This document shows positions 34,837-43,654 of a stretch of 64,000 nt of DNA, piece after piece. Each line of letters begins with the position of its first letter. Position 1 is the first letter of the stretch. The translations under genes were made by a program, and so were the position numbers. The stretch covers positions 62,001-126,000 of the forward strand of contig NZ_JAFKFX010000026.1 of assembly GCF_017308075.1 (NCBI RefSeq), written 5' to 3'. Under the pieces are notes generated by a model. The model saw only the letters and a list, made by a program, of their open reading frames with translations, was not told the origin of the DNA and did not search any database. The DNA comes from Allobosea sp. (lineage in GTDB: Bacteria > Pseudomonadota > Alphaproteobacteria > Rhizobiales > Beijerinckiaceae).

Positions 34837-35781
34837 ATGCTGAACCGCCGCCTTCTTCTCCTTTCGAGCCTCGTCGCCGGGGCCGGGCTGTCGCTGCCGG
34901 CTCTCGCTCAGGAAAAATCGGCTCAGGACAAGCCCGTGGAAGGCAAGCTTTCGGTCGTCGCCAGCTTCTCGATCCTGGCCGATTTCGTTCGCGAGGTCGG
35001 CGGCGAGCGCGTCGCGCTGACCACGCTGGTCGGGCCGGATGGCGACGCCCATGTCTATTCGCCGAGCCCGGCTGATGCGAAGGCGATGGCTGCGGCCAGC
35101 CTCGTTGTCGTCAACGGGCTGAAATTCGAGGGCTGGCTGACCCGGCTGCTCAAATCCTCCGGCACCAAGGCGAAGCTGGCGACGGCGACGGAAGGCATCA
35201 CGCCGCTGAAGATGCAGGACGACGGCCACGGTCATGGCCATGGCAGCGAGGATCCGCATGCCTGGCAGAGCGTCTCGAACGCCAAGGTCTATGTCGCCAA
35301 CATCCTGAAGGCGCTGAGTGCCGCCGATCCGGCCGGCAAGGCGATCTACGAGGCCAATGCCGCCGCCTATCTGGCGAAGCTCGACGCGCTCGAAACCGAA
35401 ATCAAGGCAGCGGTGGCCCGCATCCCGGCCGACCGGCGCAAGGCGATCACCTCGCATGACGCCTTCGCCTATTTCGCCAAAGCCTATGGCATCGCCTTCG
35501 TCGCGCCGCAGGGCGTCTCGACCGAAGCGGAGGCCTCCGCCCGCGATGTCGGGCGGATCATCCGCCAGGTGAAGGCGCAGAAGGTGCCGGCGGTGTTCCT
35601 CGAAAACATCAGCAATCCGCGCCTCGCCGAGCAGATCGCCCGCGAAAGCGGCGCCAGGATTGGCGGGCGGCTCTATTCGGACGCGCTCTCGGGCAGCGAT
35701 GGGCCGGCCGGGACTTACATCGCGATGATGAAACACAATATAAGCCAGATCGAAAAGGCGCTCGCCGCCGGCCCGGCCTGA
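34837..35781 (+). CDS. znuA: Zinc ABC transporter substrate-binding protein ZnuA
   Basis: Periplasmic zinc-binding protein, 314 residues. A signal peptide (1-24, RRLLLLSS... ending PALA) precedes the metal-site residues: His72 in GDAHVYSP, the His-rich loop GHGHGHG (130-136), His141 in DPHAW and a later His in TSHDAFAYF. The short His loop is a feature of ZnuA rather than manganese-binding relatives. A palindromic repeat follows the gene. Confidence 0.93.
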   Translation: MLNRRLLLLSSLVAGAGLSLPALAQEKSAQDKPVEGKLSVVASFSILADFVREVGGERVALTTLVGPDGDAHVYSPSPADAKAMAAASLVVVNGLKFEGWLTRLLKSSGTKAKLATATEGITPLKMQDDGHGHGHGSEDPHAWQSVSNAKVYVANILKALSAADPAGKAIYEANAAAYLAKLDALETEIKAAVARIPADRRKAITSHDAFAYFAKAYGIAFVAPQGVSTEAEASARDVGRIIRQVKAQKVPAVFLENISNPRLAEQIARESGARIGGRLYSDALSGSDGPAGTYIAMMKHNISQIEKALAAGPA

Positions 35782-35804
35782 GAGGCAAGTTCACAGTAGC
35801 CACG

Positions 35805-35910
35805 CGTCATCCCGGACAAGCTGCAAGGCAGCGCAGCTCCGGGATCCATCGTAGAGTTCCGCACCCTACGATGGATCCCGGATCTCCGCTTCGCTCCGTC
35901 CGGGATGACG
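35805..35910. repeat. Intergenic palindromic repeat (CGTCATCCCGG...CCGGGATGACG)
   Basis: Both ends are exact complements, CGTCATCCCGG and CCGGGATGACG, and the centre holds GGGATCCATCGTAG paired with CTACGATGGATCCC. It lies between znuA and the CobW-type gene and could also end znuA transcription. Confidence 0.75.
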
Positions 35911-35971
35911 TGTGGTTGACATGACTCCGGCCGCCGCCCGACCGAATCGCGAAGTGAATCAGGATCGACCC

Positions 35972-36934
35972 ATGTCCGAAAAAATTCCCGTCACGGTGCT
36001 CACCGGCTATCTCGGCGCCGGCAAGACCACGCTCCTCAACCGCATCCTCACCGAGGACCACGGCAAGAAGTTCGCCGTGATCGTCAACGAGTTCGGCGAG
36101 GCCGGCATCGATGGTGACCTCGTCGTCGGGGCCGACGAGGAAGTGTTCGAGATGAACAATGGTTGTATCTGCTGCACGGTGCGCGGCGATCTGATCCGCA
36201 TTCTCGACGGGCTGATGAAGCGCAAGGGGAAGTTCGACGCGATCATCGTCGAGACCACCGGGCTCGCCGATCCCGCGCCGGTCGCCCAGACCTTCTTCGT
36301 CGACCAGGATGTCGGAGACGCCACCAAGCTCGATGCGGTCGTGACCGTAACCGACGCGAAATGGCTGAAGGACCGCCTCAAGGACGCGCCGGAGGCGAAG
36401 AACCAGATCGCCTTCGCCGACGTCATCATCCTCAACAAGACCGATCTCGTCACCGAGGCGGAGCTGGCCGAGGTCGAAAGCGCGATCCGCGCGATCAACC
36501 CCTATGCCAAGCTGCACAAGACGACGCGCTGCGAACTGCCGATCGAGAATCTGCTCGACCGCAACGCCTTCGATCTCGACCGCATCCTCGACATCGAGCC
36601 GGATTTCCTCGAGGCCGGGCATCACCACCACCACGCGGACGATGTCCGCTCGATGTCCTTCACCATTCCCGGCGATGTCGACCCCGACAAGTTCATGCCG
36701 TGGATCAACGATCTCAGCCAGGCGCAGGGGCCGAACATCCTGCGCTCCAAGGGCATTCTCGCCTTCAAGGGCGAGCCGCGGCGCTTCGTCTTCCAGGGCG
36801 TGCACATGATCCTCGACGGCGATCTGCAGCGCGACTGGAAGCAAGGCGAAGCGCGCCAGTCGCGGCTGGTCTTCATCGGCCGCGATCTCGACGAGAAGGC
36901 CTTGCGCGAGGGATTTTTGGCCTGCGCAGCCTGA
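35972..36934 (+). CDS. CobW/ZigA-type GTPase, putative zinc metallochaperone
   Basis: A 320-residue G3E GTPase. The P-loop is GYLGAGKTT (12-20), the metal motif GCICC (64-68) matches the CxCC site of COG0523 proteins, the specificity motif is NKTD (155-158) and a run of five His lies at 217-221, followed by the CobW C-terminal domain. COG0523 proteins hand zinc to client enzymes during zinc shortage. The ATG at 35972 with AGGATCG ahead is preferred over a GTG 20 codons upstream. Position right after znuCBA supports zinc over cobalt; no cobalamin genes are nearby. Confidence 0.9.
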   Translation: MSEKIPVTVLTGYLGAGKTTLLNRILTEDHGKKFAVIVNEFGEAGIDGDLVVGADEEVFEMNNGCICCTVRGDLIRILDGLMKRKGKFDAIIVETTGLADPAPVAQTFFVDQDVGDATKLDAVVTVTDAKWLKDRLKDAPEAKNQIAFADVIILNKTDLVTEAELAEVESAIRAINPYAKLHKTTRCELPIENLLDRNAFDLDRILDIEPDFLEAGHHHHHADDVRSMSFTIPGDVDPDKFMPWINDLSQAQGPNILRSKGILAFKGEPRRFVFQGVHMILDGDLQRDWKQGEARQSRLVFIGRDLDEKALREGFLACAA

Positions 36935-36941
36935 ACACCTC

Positions 36942-37087
36942 CGTCATTCCGGGGCAGGCCGCAGGCCTGAGCCCGGAACCCAGAGCCGATGCCATATCCG
37001 GCGATGCTCGCAGACACCGAACCTTTGCGAACACCGCGATCGGTTCTGGGTTCCGGGCTCGCCGCTTCGCCGCGCCCCGGAATGACG
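36942..37087. repeat. Intergenic palindromic repeat (CGTCATTCCGGGGC...GCCCCGGAATGACG)
   Basis: The two ends are near-exact complements, CGTCATTCCGGGGC and CGCCCCGGAATGACG, with inner pieces GAGCCCGGAACCCAGA and TCTGGGTTCCGGGCTC also complementary. It begins 8 bases after the CobW-type stop and ends about 40 bases before the WD40 gene. Confidence 0.75.
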
Positions 37088-37125
37088 GCGTCGCGCGCCT
37101 CAGTCTTCTTTGCTAAAGCCACTCC

Positions 37126-38133
37126 ATGGACACCATCAGCAAACCCGTCTCGCTGCGCGAGCATGTCGTTCCCGTCGAAGCCGGCGAGCATGTCGTCGCC
37201 GTCGCCTGGCTTAAGCAGACCCTGGCGCTGGCGCTCGCCGACGGGCGCCTGCTGCGCTGGCGCGACGGCACGGTCGAGAGCCTCGCCGCGCATCGCGGTG
37301 GCATCCTCAGCGCCTGCTCGGATGGCGAGCGCCTGATCAGCGGCGGCGACGACGGCCGCATCGTGGCGACGGCCGCCGAAGGCGAGCCGACGGAGATCGC
37401 GGCCGATCCGAAGCGGCGTTGGGTCGATGCGGTGACGCTGTCGAGCTCTGGTAGCATCGCCTGGAATCTCGGGCGCTCGGTCCATGCCCGCGACGACAAG
37501 GGCAAGGTCAAGTCGCTCGACGTCGCCTCGACGCCGCAAGGCGTGGTCTTCGCGCCGAAGGGCTACCGGCTCGCCATCGCCCAGATGAACGGGGTATCGC
37601 TCTGGTATCCGAACACCGAGGCGAAGCCGGAATTCCTGGAATGGAAGGGCTCGCATCTCGACATCACCTGGTCGCCGGACGGGCGCTTCGTCGTCACCTC
37701 GATGCAGGAGAACGCCCTGCATGGCTGGCGGCTCGGCGAGAAGCCGACGCATATGCGGATGACCGGCTACCCGGCGAAGCCGCGGTCGCTGTCCTGGTCG
37801 CATGACGGGCTCTGGCTCGCCTCGAGCGGGGCGGATGCGGCGATCGTCTGGCCCTTCCAGGGCGAGGGGCCGACCGGCAAGGCGCCGCGCGAATGCGGCG
37901 CCCGCCATGCCAAGGTGACCCGTGTCGCCTTCCATCCCAAGGCGCTGGTGCTCGCGGTCGGCTATGATGATGGCTGCATCCTGATGATCCGCCTGGTCGA
38001 CGGCTCGGAGCTGCTGGTCCGCGCGGCGCAGCGCGGCAGCGGCATCACCGCCTTCGCCTGGGACAAGCTCGGCAAGAAGCTCGCCTTCGGCGCCGAGGAC
38101 GGGGCGGCCGGCGTCCTGACCCTGCCGGGCTGA
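37126..38133 (+). CDS. WD40 repeat protein
   Basis: A 335-residue protein with no signal peptide and several WD40-like blades, for example AVAWLKQTLALALADGRLLR, DITWSPDGRFVVTSMQENAL, SLSWSHDGLWLASSGADAAI and RVAFHPKALVLAVGYDDGCI. It would form a cytoplasmic seven-blade propeller that serves as a protein-binding platform. It follows the CobW-type gene, a pairing I recall in several alphaproteobacteria, so it may act in metal delivery. No enzyme motif is present. Confidence 0.82.
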   Translation: MDTISKPVSLREHVVPVEAGEHVVAVAWLKQTLALALADGRLLRWRDGTVESLAAHRGGILSACSDGERLISGGDDGRIVATAAEGEPTEIAADPKRRWVDAVTLSSSGSIAWNLGRSVHARDDKGKVKSLDVASTPQGVVFAPKGYRLAIAQMNGVSLWYPNTEAKPEFLEWKGSHLDITWSPDGRFVVTSMQENALHGWRLGEKPTHMRMTGYPAKPRSLSWSHDGLWLASSGADAAIVWPFQGEGPTGKAPRECGARHAKVTRVAFHPKALVLAVGYDDGCILMIRLVDGSELLVRAAQRGSGITAFAWDKLGKKLAFGAEDGAAGVLTLPG

Positions 38134-38138
38134 GCGCG

Positions 38139-38408
38139 ATGCGCTTCGGCCTGTTCGGCAGGGGCAAGCGCGAGGCGGGCGAGGCCGATGCCGCGGCCTC
38201 GGTGAAGCGGCAGGTGCGGGCGCTGCTCGCCCTGCCGGAGAATGCAGTGATCGCCGTCAACGAGATCCTCTGCGCCGATCCGGCCTGCCCGGGCACTGAG
38301 ACGGTGATCCTGGTGATGAAACCCGGCGAGAAGACCAGAGCCTACAAGGTGCAGAGCGCCCTGGCCGAGCTGACGCCGGAGGCCTTGGCGGCGGCTTTGG
38401 CCGTCTGA
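38139..38408 (+). CDS. Small conserved protein with CADPACPGTET motif
   Basis: An 89-residue cytoplasmic-looking protein whose core reads NEILCADPACPGTETVILVM (residues 41-60), with two Cys five residues apart in a Pro-rich setting, flanked by basic and helical ends. The start codon is five bases after the WD40 stop, so the two are surely co-transcribed. The Cys pair could bind a metal or form a disulfide. I know no function for it. Confidence 0.72.
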   Translation: MRFGLFGRGKREAGEADAAASVKRQVRALLALPENAVIAVNEILCADPACPGTETVILVMKPGEKTRAYKVQSALAELTPEALAAALAV

Positions 38409-38492
38409 CCCAATTCACCGCCGCCATGGCTTGTCAGGAGTGCCTGGCGCAGCGCCTTAACCTTCGCACGCCGCCTCGCTAGTTTGCGGCAA

Positions 38493-39647
38493 ATGGCGAC
38501 GCGACCCCGCAAGATTCCCGAACTCGGCAAGGCTCAGGCCCGCAGCATCTGGCTAACGGCCCAGAAGCTCGACATCCGTGAGCCCTTCGGCGCCGGCCCC
38601 GCCGCCACCTCGGCGGCGGTCGCCCATCTCGGCTATGTCCAGATCGACACGATCAACGTGATCGAGCGCTGCCATCACCACATCCTGTACAGCCGCATCC
38701 CCTCCTATCGGCGGGCCGATCTCGTGCAGGCCCAGTCGGCCGACAAGGCGGTGTTCGAATACTGGACGCATGCGCTGTCCTATGTGCCGTCGGCGGATAT
38801 CCGCTATTTCCTGCCGGCGATGAAGGCACATCGGGCCGAGCCGAAGCGCTGGTCCTCGGTCGGGGGCGGGGAGGAGGCCCGCAAGCTGCTCGCCCGCATC
38901 CGCAAGGAGGGCGCGCTCACCATCCGCGACATCGACACCGACGTGCTCGTCGAGAAGACCCATCTCTGGGCGAGCAAGAAGCCCTCGAAAGGGCTGCTCG
39001 AACGGGCCTTCTACGATGGCGAGCTCGTCATCTCGGTCCGCTCCGGCATGCTCAAGACCTATGAGCTGATGGACCGGCATTTCGGCTGGGAGAAGCGGCC
39101 GGCGCCTGCCTCCGAGCGACAGGTCGTCGCCTACAAACTCGACCGCGCCTTGCGCGCGCAGGGTGTCGTCAGCCTCGATTCAATCTGCCATCTCGATGCG
39201 CCGAGCAAGAAGGCCGTGGCCGAGCTGATCGCCGCCAGGGTGAAGCGCAGGCAATTGGTCGAGGTCACGATCGAGGGCGCCTCGACCTCGCCGCATTGGG
39301 CGGCGCCGGAGATGCTGGAGCCGGCCGCGCCTGGAGGTGAAGAACTCGTCCACATCCTGTCGCCCTTCGACCCGCTGATTATCCAGCGCAAGCGGCTGAA
39401 GCTGTTCTTCGGCTATGAGCATCTGTTCGAGGCCTATCTGCCGAAGGAGAAGCGCGTCTTCGGCTATTTCGGCCTGCCGGTTCTGGCGGGAGACCGGATC
39501 GTCGCCGTCGCCGACCTCAAGACCGACCGGGCCGGACGCAAGCTGCTGATCCAGCAATGGACCTGGCTGGAACCGGCGCCCTCGGCGGAGCTGCGCCGGC
39601 GGGTCGACGCCGAGATGGAGCGTTTCGAGCGTTTCCAGCTCGGCTAG
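38493..39647 (+). CDS. YcaQ-type (AlkZ-like) winged-helix DNA glycosylase
   Basis: A 384-residue protein of the HTH_42/YcaQ family, which in E. coli unhooks DNA interstrand crosslinks. The catalytic motif Gln50-Ile-Asp52 lies in GYVQIDTINVIERCHH, the Q-x-D form of the YcaQ branch rather than the Q-x-Q form of AlkZ from antibiotic clusters. Later conserved parts are LSPFDPLIIQRKRLK and FGYFGLPVLAGDRIV. The ATG at 38493 is used; a TTG three codons earlier is also open. It stands alone with short gaps on both sides. Confidence 0.87.
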   Translation: MATRPRKIPELGKAQARSIWLTAQKLDIREPFGAGPAATSAAVAHLGYVQIDTINVIERCHHHILYSRIPSYRRADLVQAQSADKAVFEYWTHALSYVPSADIRYFLPAMKAHRAEPKRWSSVGGGEEARKLLARIRKEGALTIRDIDTDVLVEKTHLWASKKPSKGLLERAFYDGELVISVRSGMLKTYELMDRHFGWEKRPAPASERQVVAYKLDRALRAQGVVSLDSICHLDAPSKKAVAELIAARVKRRQLVEVTIEGASTSPHWAAPEMLEPAAPGGEELVHILSPFDPLIIQRKRLKLFFGYEHLFEAYLPKEKRVFGYFGLPVLAGDRIVAVADLKTDRAGRKLLIQQWTWLEPAPSAELRRRVDAEMERFERFQLG

Positions 39648-39665
39648 ACCCGTCGGTGGCCGGGC

Positions 39666-40877
39666 TCAGTTCGGCCTCGGCCAGCGGAAATCGTCGGCGC
39701 GGCCCGGCTTCGGCTCGGGCGCGACGCCGTCTCCGAAGACGCGGTCGAGCTGGGTTGCGGTATCGCCGCGGCCGCGCGCATCCTGGATCGAGGCCAGGAG
39801 CGCGGATTCTCCGGCTGCCGGCGCTGCGCCGGTCAAGGGCAGGATCGGACCGGCGAGCGGCCTGACCGGAAGGACAGGGACGAGGGAAATATCCTCCGTC
39901 CGGCCGCTGACCATCCGGTCGATCAGCCGTTCGATCGCGTCGGTCTGCTGCTCGGCGGCCGCCGCTGCGCCGGCGCTCGCTTCGGCGGGCAGGGCGATGA
40001 CGTTCTCGCTCGGCGTGCGGTCGAGGATGCGGCGGATCAGGACATCGACGAAATGGGCGGCCTTGCGGGCGCCCGCCTTGGTGAAGTGCACGCCGTCGCC
40101 GAGGCGCAATCTCGTGGTCTGGCCGTCCACGTCCGGGCCCGTCGCGCTGTAGCGGTTCTCGGCGTCGAGATAGGGGGTCCAGAGATCGACGAACTGCCCG
40201 CCGGACGCCTCGACGCCCTTGCGGAAGAGGTCGTTCAGCACGGTGAGGTCGGTCGAAAGCCTGGTGTTCTGCATCGGCGGGGCGCCGGCCCAGATCAGCG
40301 GTATGCGCCGCGCCGCGAAGGCTGCCGTCACCGCCTCGATACGGGAGCGGTAGATCTGCAGCCAGCGCTCGCTCAGCGGTTCAAGCGTGACCTCGCCCTC
40401 GCGGATCGCCTGGCGATCGTTCGGTCCCAGCGAGATCACGCCGACCATGATCTTGGGATCGGCGGCGAGCAGCTCCACCACCGCCTTCGGCCAATCGTAG
40501 AAATCGGTGCGGACCAGGCCGCTATCGGCCTTGGCCTTGCGCTGAACCGCGACATCGGCCCGGTCGTTCAGGCTGTCGGCGAGGCCGATGGCGATCTGGT
40601 CGGCGAGCGTGTCGCCGACGACGAGGACATGGTGGTTGACGTCGACCTTGGGGATGACCGGATCGTCGCGGACCATCTGGGGCGGCCGGCGCCGGGTCTG
40701 CTGCGGCGCCGGCCGGCTACGCTGCCGCGGCTGGACTGCTGGTCGCTCGGGGACCTGCCAGAACAGGTTGAAAAGACTGCGGCGCTGCGGCTCGCCCTGG
40801 GCGAAGGTCGAGGGGCCGCCGGTGAGCAGCAGGAGCGCGGAGGCCGCGAGGGCCATGGCGAAGGAGCGTAAGCGCAT
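39666..40877 (-). CDS. SGNH/GDSL-fold exported protein (DUF459 type)
   Basis: A 403-residue exported protein with a signal peptide (1-27), a low-complexity basic/Pro-rich stretch (43-66) and an SGNH-like domain (about 82-295) followed by a tail. The nucleophile motif reads GDT (88-90) instead of GDS, while block V keeps Asp261 and His264 in DGVHFTKAG, and a GPND (151-154) motif is in the block III position. DUF459 proteins are thought to act on cell-envelope polysaccharides as esterases. The Ser to Thr change may alter or abolish activity. Confidence 0.78.
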   Translation of the reverse strand: MRLRSFAMALAASALLLLTGGPSTFAQGEPQRRSLFNLFWQVPERPAVQPRQRSRPAPQQTRRRPPQMVRDDPVIPKVDVNHHVLVVGDTLADQIAIGLADSLNDRADVAVQRKAKADSGLVRTDFYDWPKAVVELLAADPKIMVGVISLGPNDRQAIREGEVTLEPLSERWLQIYRSRIEAVTAAFAARRIPLIWAGAPPMQNTRLSTDLTVLNDLFRKGVEASGGQFVDLWTPYLDAENRYSATGPDVDGQTTRLRLGDGVHFTKAGARKAAHFVDVLIRRILDRTPSENVIALPAEASAGAAAAAEQQTDAIERLIDRMVSGRTEDISLVPVLPVRPLAGPILPLTGAAPAAGESALLASIQDARGRGDTATQLDRVFGDGVAPEPKPGRADDFRWPRPN

Positions 40878-40942
40878 CGCTCGGCTACCCGGCGTCGGTC
40901 AGTCCGACCACCTCTTCTCTATAGCTGAAACCGGGCCGAAAG

Positions 40943-42181
40943 TCAGCGCGCGGCCTTCATCCGCGCCAGCAGTGCCGGCGTCGGCCAACCATCGGCGAGC
41001 AGGCCGGCGCGCTGCTGGTACTGGCGCACGGCGTCGCGGGTGCCGGTGCCGATGCGGCCATCGGCGTCATGCGAATAGAGGCCGAGGCGCTTCAGCCGGT
41101 GCTGGAGATCGGTGACGCCTTTCATGTCGAGGCGCGGCGCCTTGACCGGCCATTCGCCCTGCAGGGCCGGGCGGCCGACGATCCGGTCGCCGAGATGGCC
41201 GACCGCGAGCGCATAGGCGTCGGAGGAATTGTACTTCTTGATGACGTCGAAATTCGCGGTCAGCAGCAAAGCCGGGCCGGTATGCCCGGCCGGATAGAAC
41301 AGCCGCGCCTCGCCGGAGGAGGGGAGCGAACCGCCATCGGCGCGGCGCAAGCCGGCCGAGCGGAAGCTCGCGAAGCCGGCGCGGTAGAGATTGTGGTCGA
41401 AGCCCTCGGGCACCACGACCTCGATGCCCCAGGGCAGGCCGGGCACCCAACCGAAGCTCTTCAGATAGTTGGCGGTCGAGGCGATGGCGTCGCCGGTCGA
41501 GGTCCAGATGTCGGCATGGCCGTCGCCGGTCTGGTCGACGGCGTATTTCATGTAGCTCGACGGCATGAACTGGGTGTGGCCCATGGCACCGGCCCAGGAG
41601 CCGCGCAATTCGCCGCGCTCGGCATAGCCCTTCTCGATCAGCTCGAGCGCGGTCAGCAGCTCGTCGCGGAAGAAGTCGCCGCGATAGCGGATATTGGCGA
41701 GAGTCGCGAGCGAGCGGATGACGTCCTTGTCGCCCTTGAACGAGCCGTAATTGGTCTCCATGCCCCAGATGCCGAGGATGATCTCCTTGGGCACGCCATA
41801 GCGGGATTCTGCCTGGGCCAGCACCCCGGCATGGGCGGCGAGCATGTCGCGGCCGCGCGAGATGCGGGCGCCGCCGACGGCGCTGTTGAGATAGCTCCAG
41901 ATCGGCGCGACGAATTCCGACTGCTTGCGGGTCAGCGCGACGATCGAGGGATCGGGCACGACGCCCTGGAAGGCGAGGTCGAAGGTCTTGCGCGAGATGC
42001 CGCGAGCCTGGGCCAGCGGCCAGAGGGTCTTCAGGAAGCCGTCGAAGCCGGCGCTCGTCGTCGGCCGCGGCGCAGGCTTCGGAGCCTGGGCGCGGGCCTG
42101 GTTGATCGAGCCCGTGGTCTGCGCGAGGGCGGGGCCGAAGCCGAGCATGGCGGCGAGGACGAAGGCGGAAAGGCGGCGCAT
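40943..42181 (-). CDS. Lytic murein transglycosylase, MltB type with peptidoglycan-binding domain
   Basis: Cleaves peptidoglycan glycan strands with anhydro-muropeptide formation in the periplasm. The 412-residue protein has a signal peptide (1-21), an SLT_2-type domain with the catalytic Glu142 in GIWGMETNYGSFKG, the ELRGSWAGAMGHTQFMPSSY segment, and a C-terminal peptidoglycan-binding domain (MKGVTDLQHRLKRLGLY...GRIGTGTRDAV). The start at 42181 is chosen because AGGGAACCGAC precedes it and it gives a proper signal peptide; an upstream in-frame Met adds 14 residues. Confidence 0.92.
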   Translation of the reverse strand: MRRLSAFVLAAMLGFGPALAQTTGSINQARAQAPKPAPRPTTSAGFDGFLKTLWPLAQARGISRKTFDLAFQGVVPDPSIVALTRKQSEFVAPIWSYLNSAVGGARISRGRDMLAAHAGVLAQAESRYGVPKEIILGIWGMETNYGSFKGDKDVIRSLATLANIRYRGDFFRDELLTALELIEKGYAERGELRGSWAGAMGHTQFMPSSYMKYAVDQTGDGHADIWTSTGDAIASTANYLKSFGWVPGLPWGIEVVVPEGFDHNLYRAGFASFRSAGLRRADGGSLPSSGEARLFYPAGHTGPALLLTANFDVIKKYNSSDAYALAVGHLGDRIVGRPALQGEWPVKAPRLDMKGVTDLQHRLKRLGLYSHDADGRIGTGTRDAVRQYQQRAGLLADGWPTPALLARMKAAR

Positions 42182-42297
42182 GTCGGTTCCCTGGCACGGT
42201 CGCTGGACGGGCTTTCCCGACACAGCGCCTGAACGAGGTTAACCATGGGTTAATGCGGCGCCAAATGCCTTGCTGCAAGGCCCGTCTGCAGCGGAGC

Positions 42298-42340
42298 CCT
42301 CATCCTGATGACGTCGCTTCGCGGCTCCTCGGGATGAGGG
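42298..42340. repeat. Short intergenic palindromic repeat (CCCTCATCC...GGATGAGGG)
   Basis: CCCTCATCC and GGGATGAGGG enclose GACGTCGCTTCGCGGC. It is a shorter relative of the element at 33788-33890, placed between the galE stop and the transglycosylase gene. Confidence 0.6.
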
Positions 42341-42356
42341 TTGAGGGGACCGGGCC

Positions 42357-43346
42357 TCAGCTCGCATTGCGCTTGCGCAGGCTCTCCTCCCAGGCGAGCG
42401 CCTGGGTGACGATCTCGGTGAGATCGTCATGCTGCGGCCGCCAGCCGAGCTCGTTGCGGATCCGGTCCGCCTTGGCGATCAGCGAGGCCGGATCGCCGGC
42501 GCGACGTGGCGAGAGCTTGACCGGAAAGTCGACGCCCGAGACCTTCTTCACCACTCCGACCACGTCCTTCACCGAATAGCCGCGGCCATAGCCGCAGTTC
42601 AGCGTCAGGCTGTCACCGCCGGCGCGCAGATGATCGAGGGCCGCAAGATGGGCGCGGGCGAGGTCGGTGACGTGGATGTAGTCGCGCACGCAGGTGCCGT
42701 CGGGGGTCGGATAATCGGTGCCGAAGACCTCGAGCCCGGTACGCTGGCCGAGCGCGGCCTGGCTCGCGACCTTGATCAGATGGGTGGCACCGGCCGATGA
42801 CTGGCCGGAGCGGCCCCTGGGATCGGCGCCGGCGACGTTGAAATAGCGCAGGGCGATATAGGACAGGCCATGGGCCTTCGCCGTGTCGGCGAGCATCCAC
42901 TCGCTCATCAGCTTGGAGCGGCCATAGGGGTTGATCGGGTTGAGCGCGATCTCCTCGGGCACCGGCGAGACCGGCGGCTCGCCATAGACGGCGGCGGTCG
43001 AGGAGAAGATCACGTGCCTGACGCCGGCGCGCACCGCGCTTTCCAGCAGGGCGCGCGTCTTGACGGTGTTGTTGAGATAGTAGCCGAGCGGATCGGCGAC
43101 CGAATCCGGCACCACGATCCTGGCGGCGAAATGGGCGATCTCGGTGATGCCGTGCTCGGCGACCACCCGCTCGACCAGCGCCTGGTCGCCCATGTCGCCC
43201 TGGACGAAGGTCGCCTCCGGCGGCACGGCCCACCAGAAGCCGGTCGAGAGATCGTCGAGCACCACGACCTTCTCGCCGCGGTCGAGCAGCTCCAGCACCA
43301 TGTGGCTGCCGATATAGCCAGCACCGCCCGAAACCAGAATCGCCAT
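42357..43346 (-). CDS. galE: UDP-glucose 4-epimerase
   Basis: Interconverts UDP-glucose and UDP-galactose for polysaccharide and LPS synthesis. The 329-residue short-chain dehydrogenase-type protein has the NAD motif GGAGYIGS (7-14), the catalytic Tyr141-x-x-x-Lys145 in NPYGRSK, and the family segments LRYFNVAGADP and GTCVRDYIHVTDLA. The ATG at 43346 is preceded by GGGAGACGACG. It is divergent from galU, so UDP-glucose supply and use are linked. Confidence 0.95.
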   Translation of the reverse strand: MAILVSGGAGYIGSHMVLELLDRGEKVVVLDDLSTGFWWAVPPEATFVQGDMGDQALVERVVAEHGITEIAHFAARIVVPDSVADPLGYYLNNTVKTRALLESAVRAGVRHVIFSSTAAVYGEPPVSPVPEEIALNPINPYGRSKLMSEWMLADTAKAHGLSYIALRYFNVAGADPRGRSGQSSAGATHLIKVASQAALGQRTGLEVFGTDYPTPDGTCVRDYIHVTDLARAHLAALDHLRAGGDSLTLNCGYGRGYSVKDVVGVVKKVSGVDFPVKLSPRRAGDPASLIAKADRIRNELGWRPQHDDLTEIVTQALAWEESLRKRNAS

Positions 43347-43654
43347 CGTCGTCTCCCTGTCGCCCTTAGCCGTATCAAACGCGATTGTGCGCGGCTGGGC
43401 CAGTCCATCCAGCCGGCGCTCCCGGGCAAGGCGCGGGAAGCGGTACCTGCAAGAACGGTGCGGCCTGCCGGAGAATTTCATGTGAAGGCATTGACGTTCC
43501 GGCAAGGCCTGACTGCTATTCCGGTGTCGGGAGGCGGCCCGTCTTTCGCCAGAATTGGACGACAGCCTCCAGAAGCCGGCATTGAACGGGGCGAAGCCGG
43601 TTTCCCAGAAGCCCTCCGATCTAGCAGGCGCGCGCTGCCTGGCGCGCGAGATGG

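Noticed and set aside
35972-36934. Cobalamin biosynthesis protein CobW in the strict sense
   Set aside because: No cobalamin genes are nearby, while zinc uptake genes with Zur-like sites are directly upstream; the broader COG0523 zinc chaperone call fits better.
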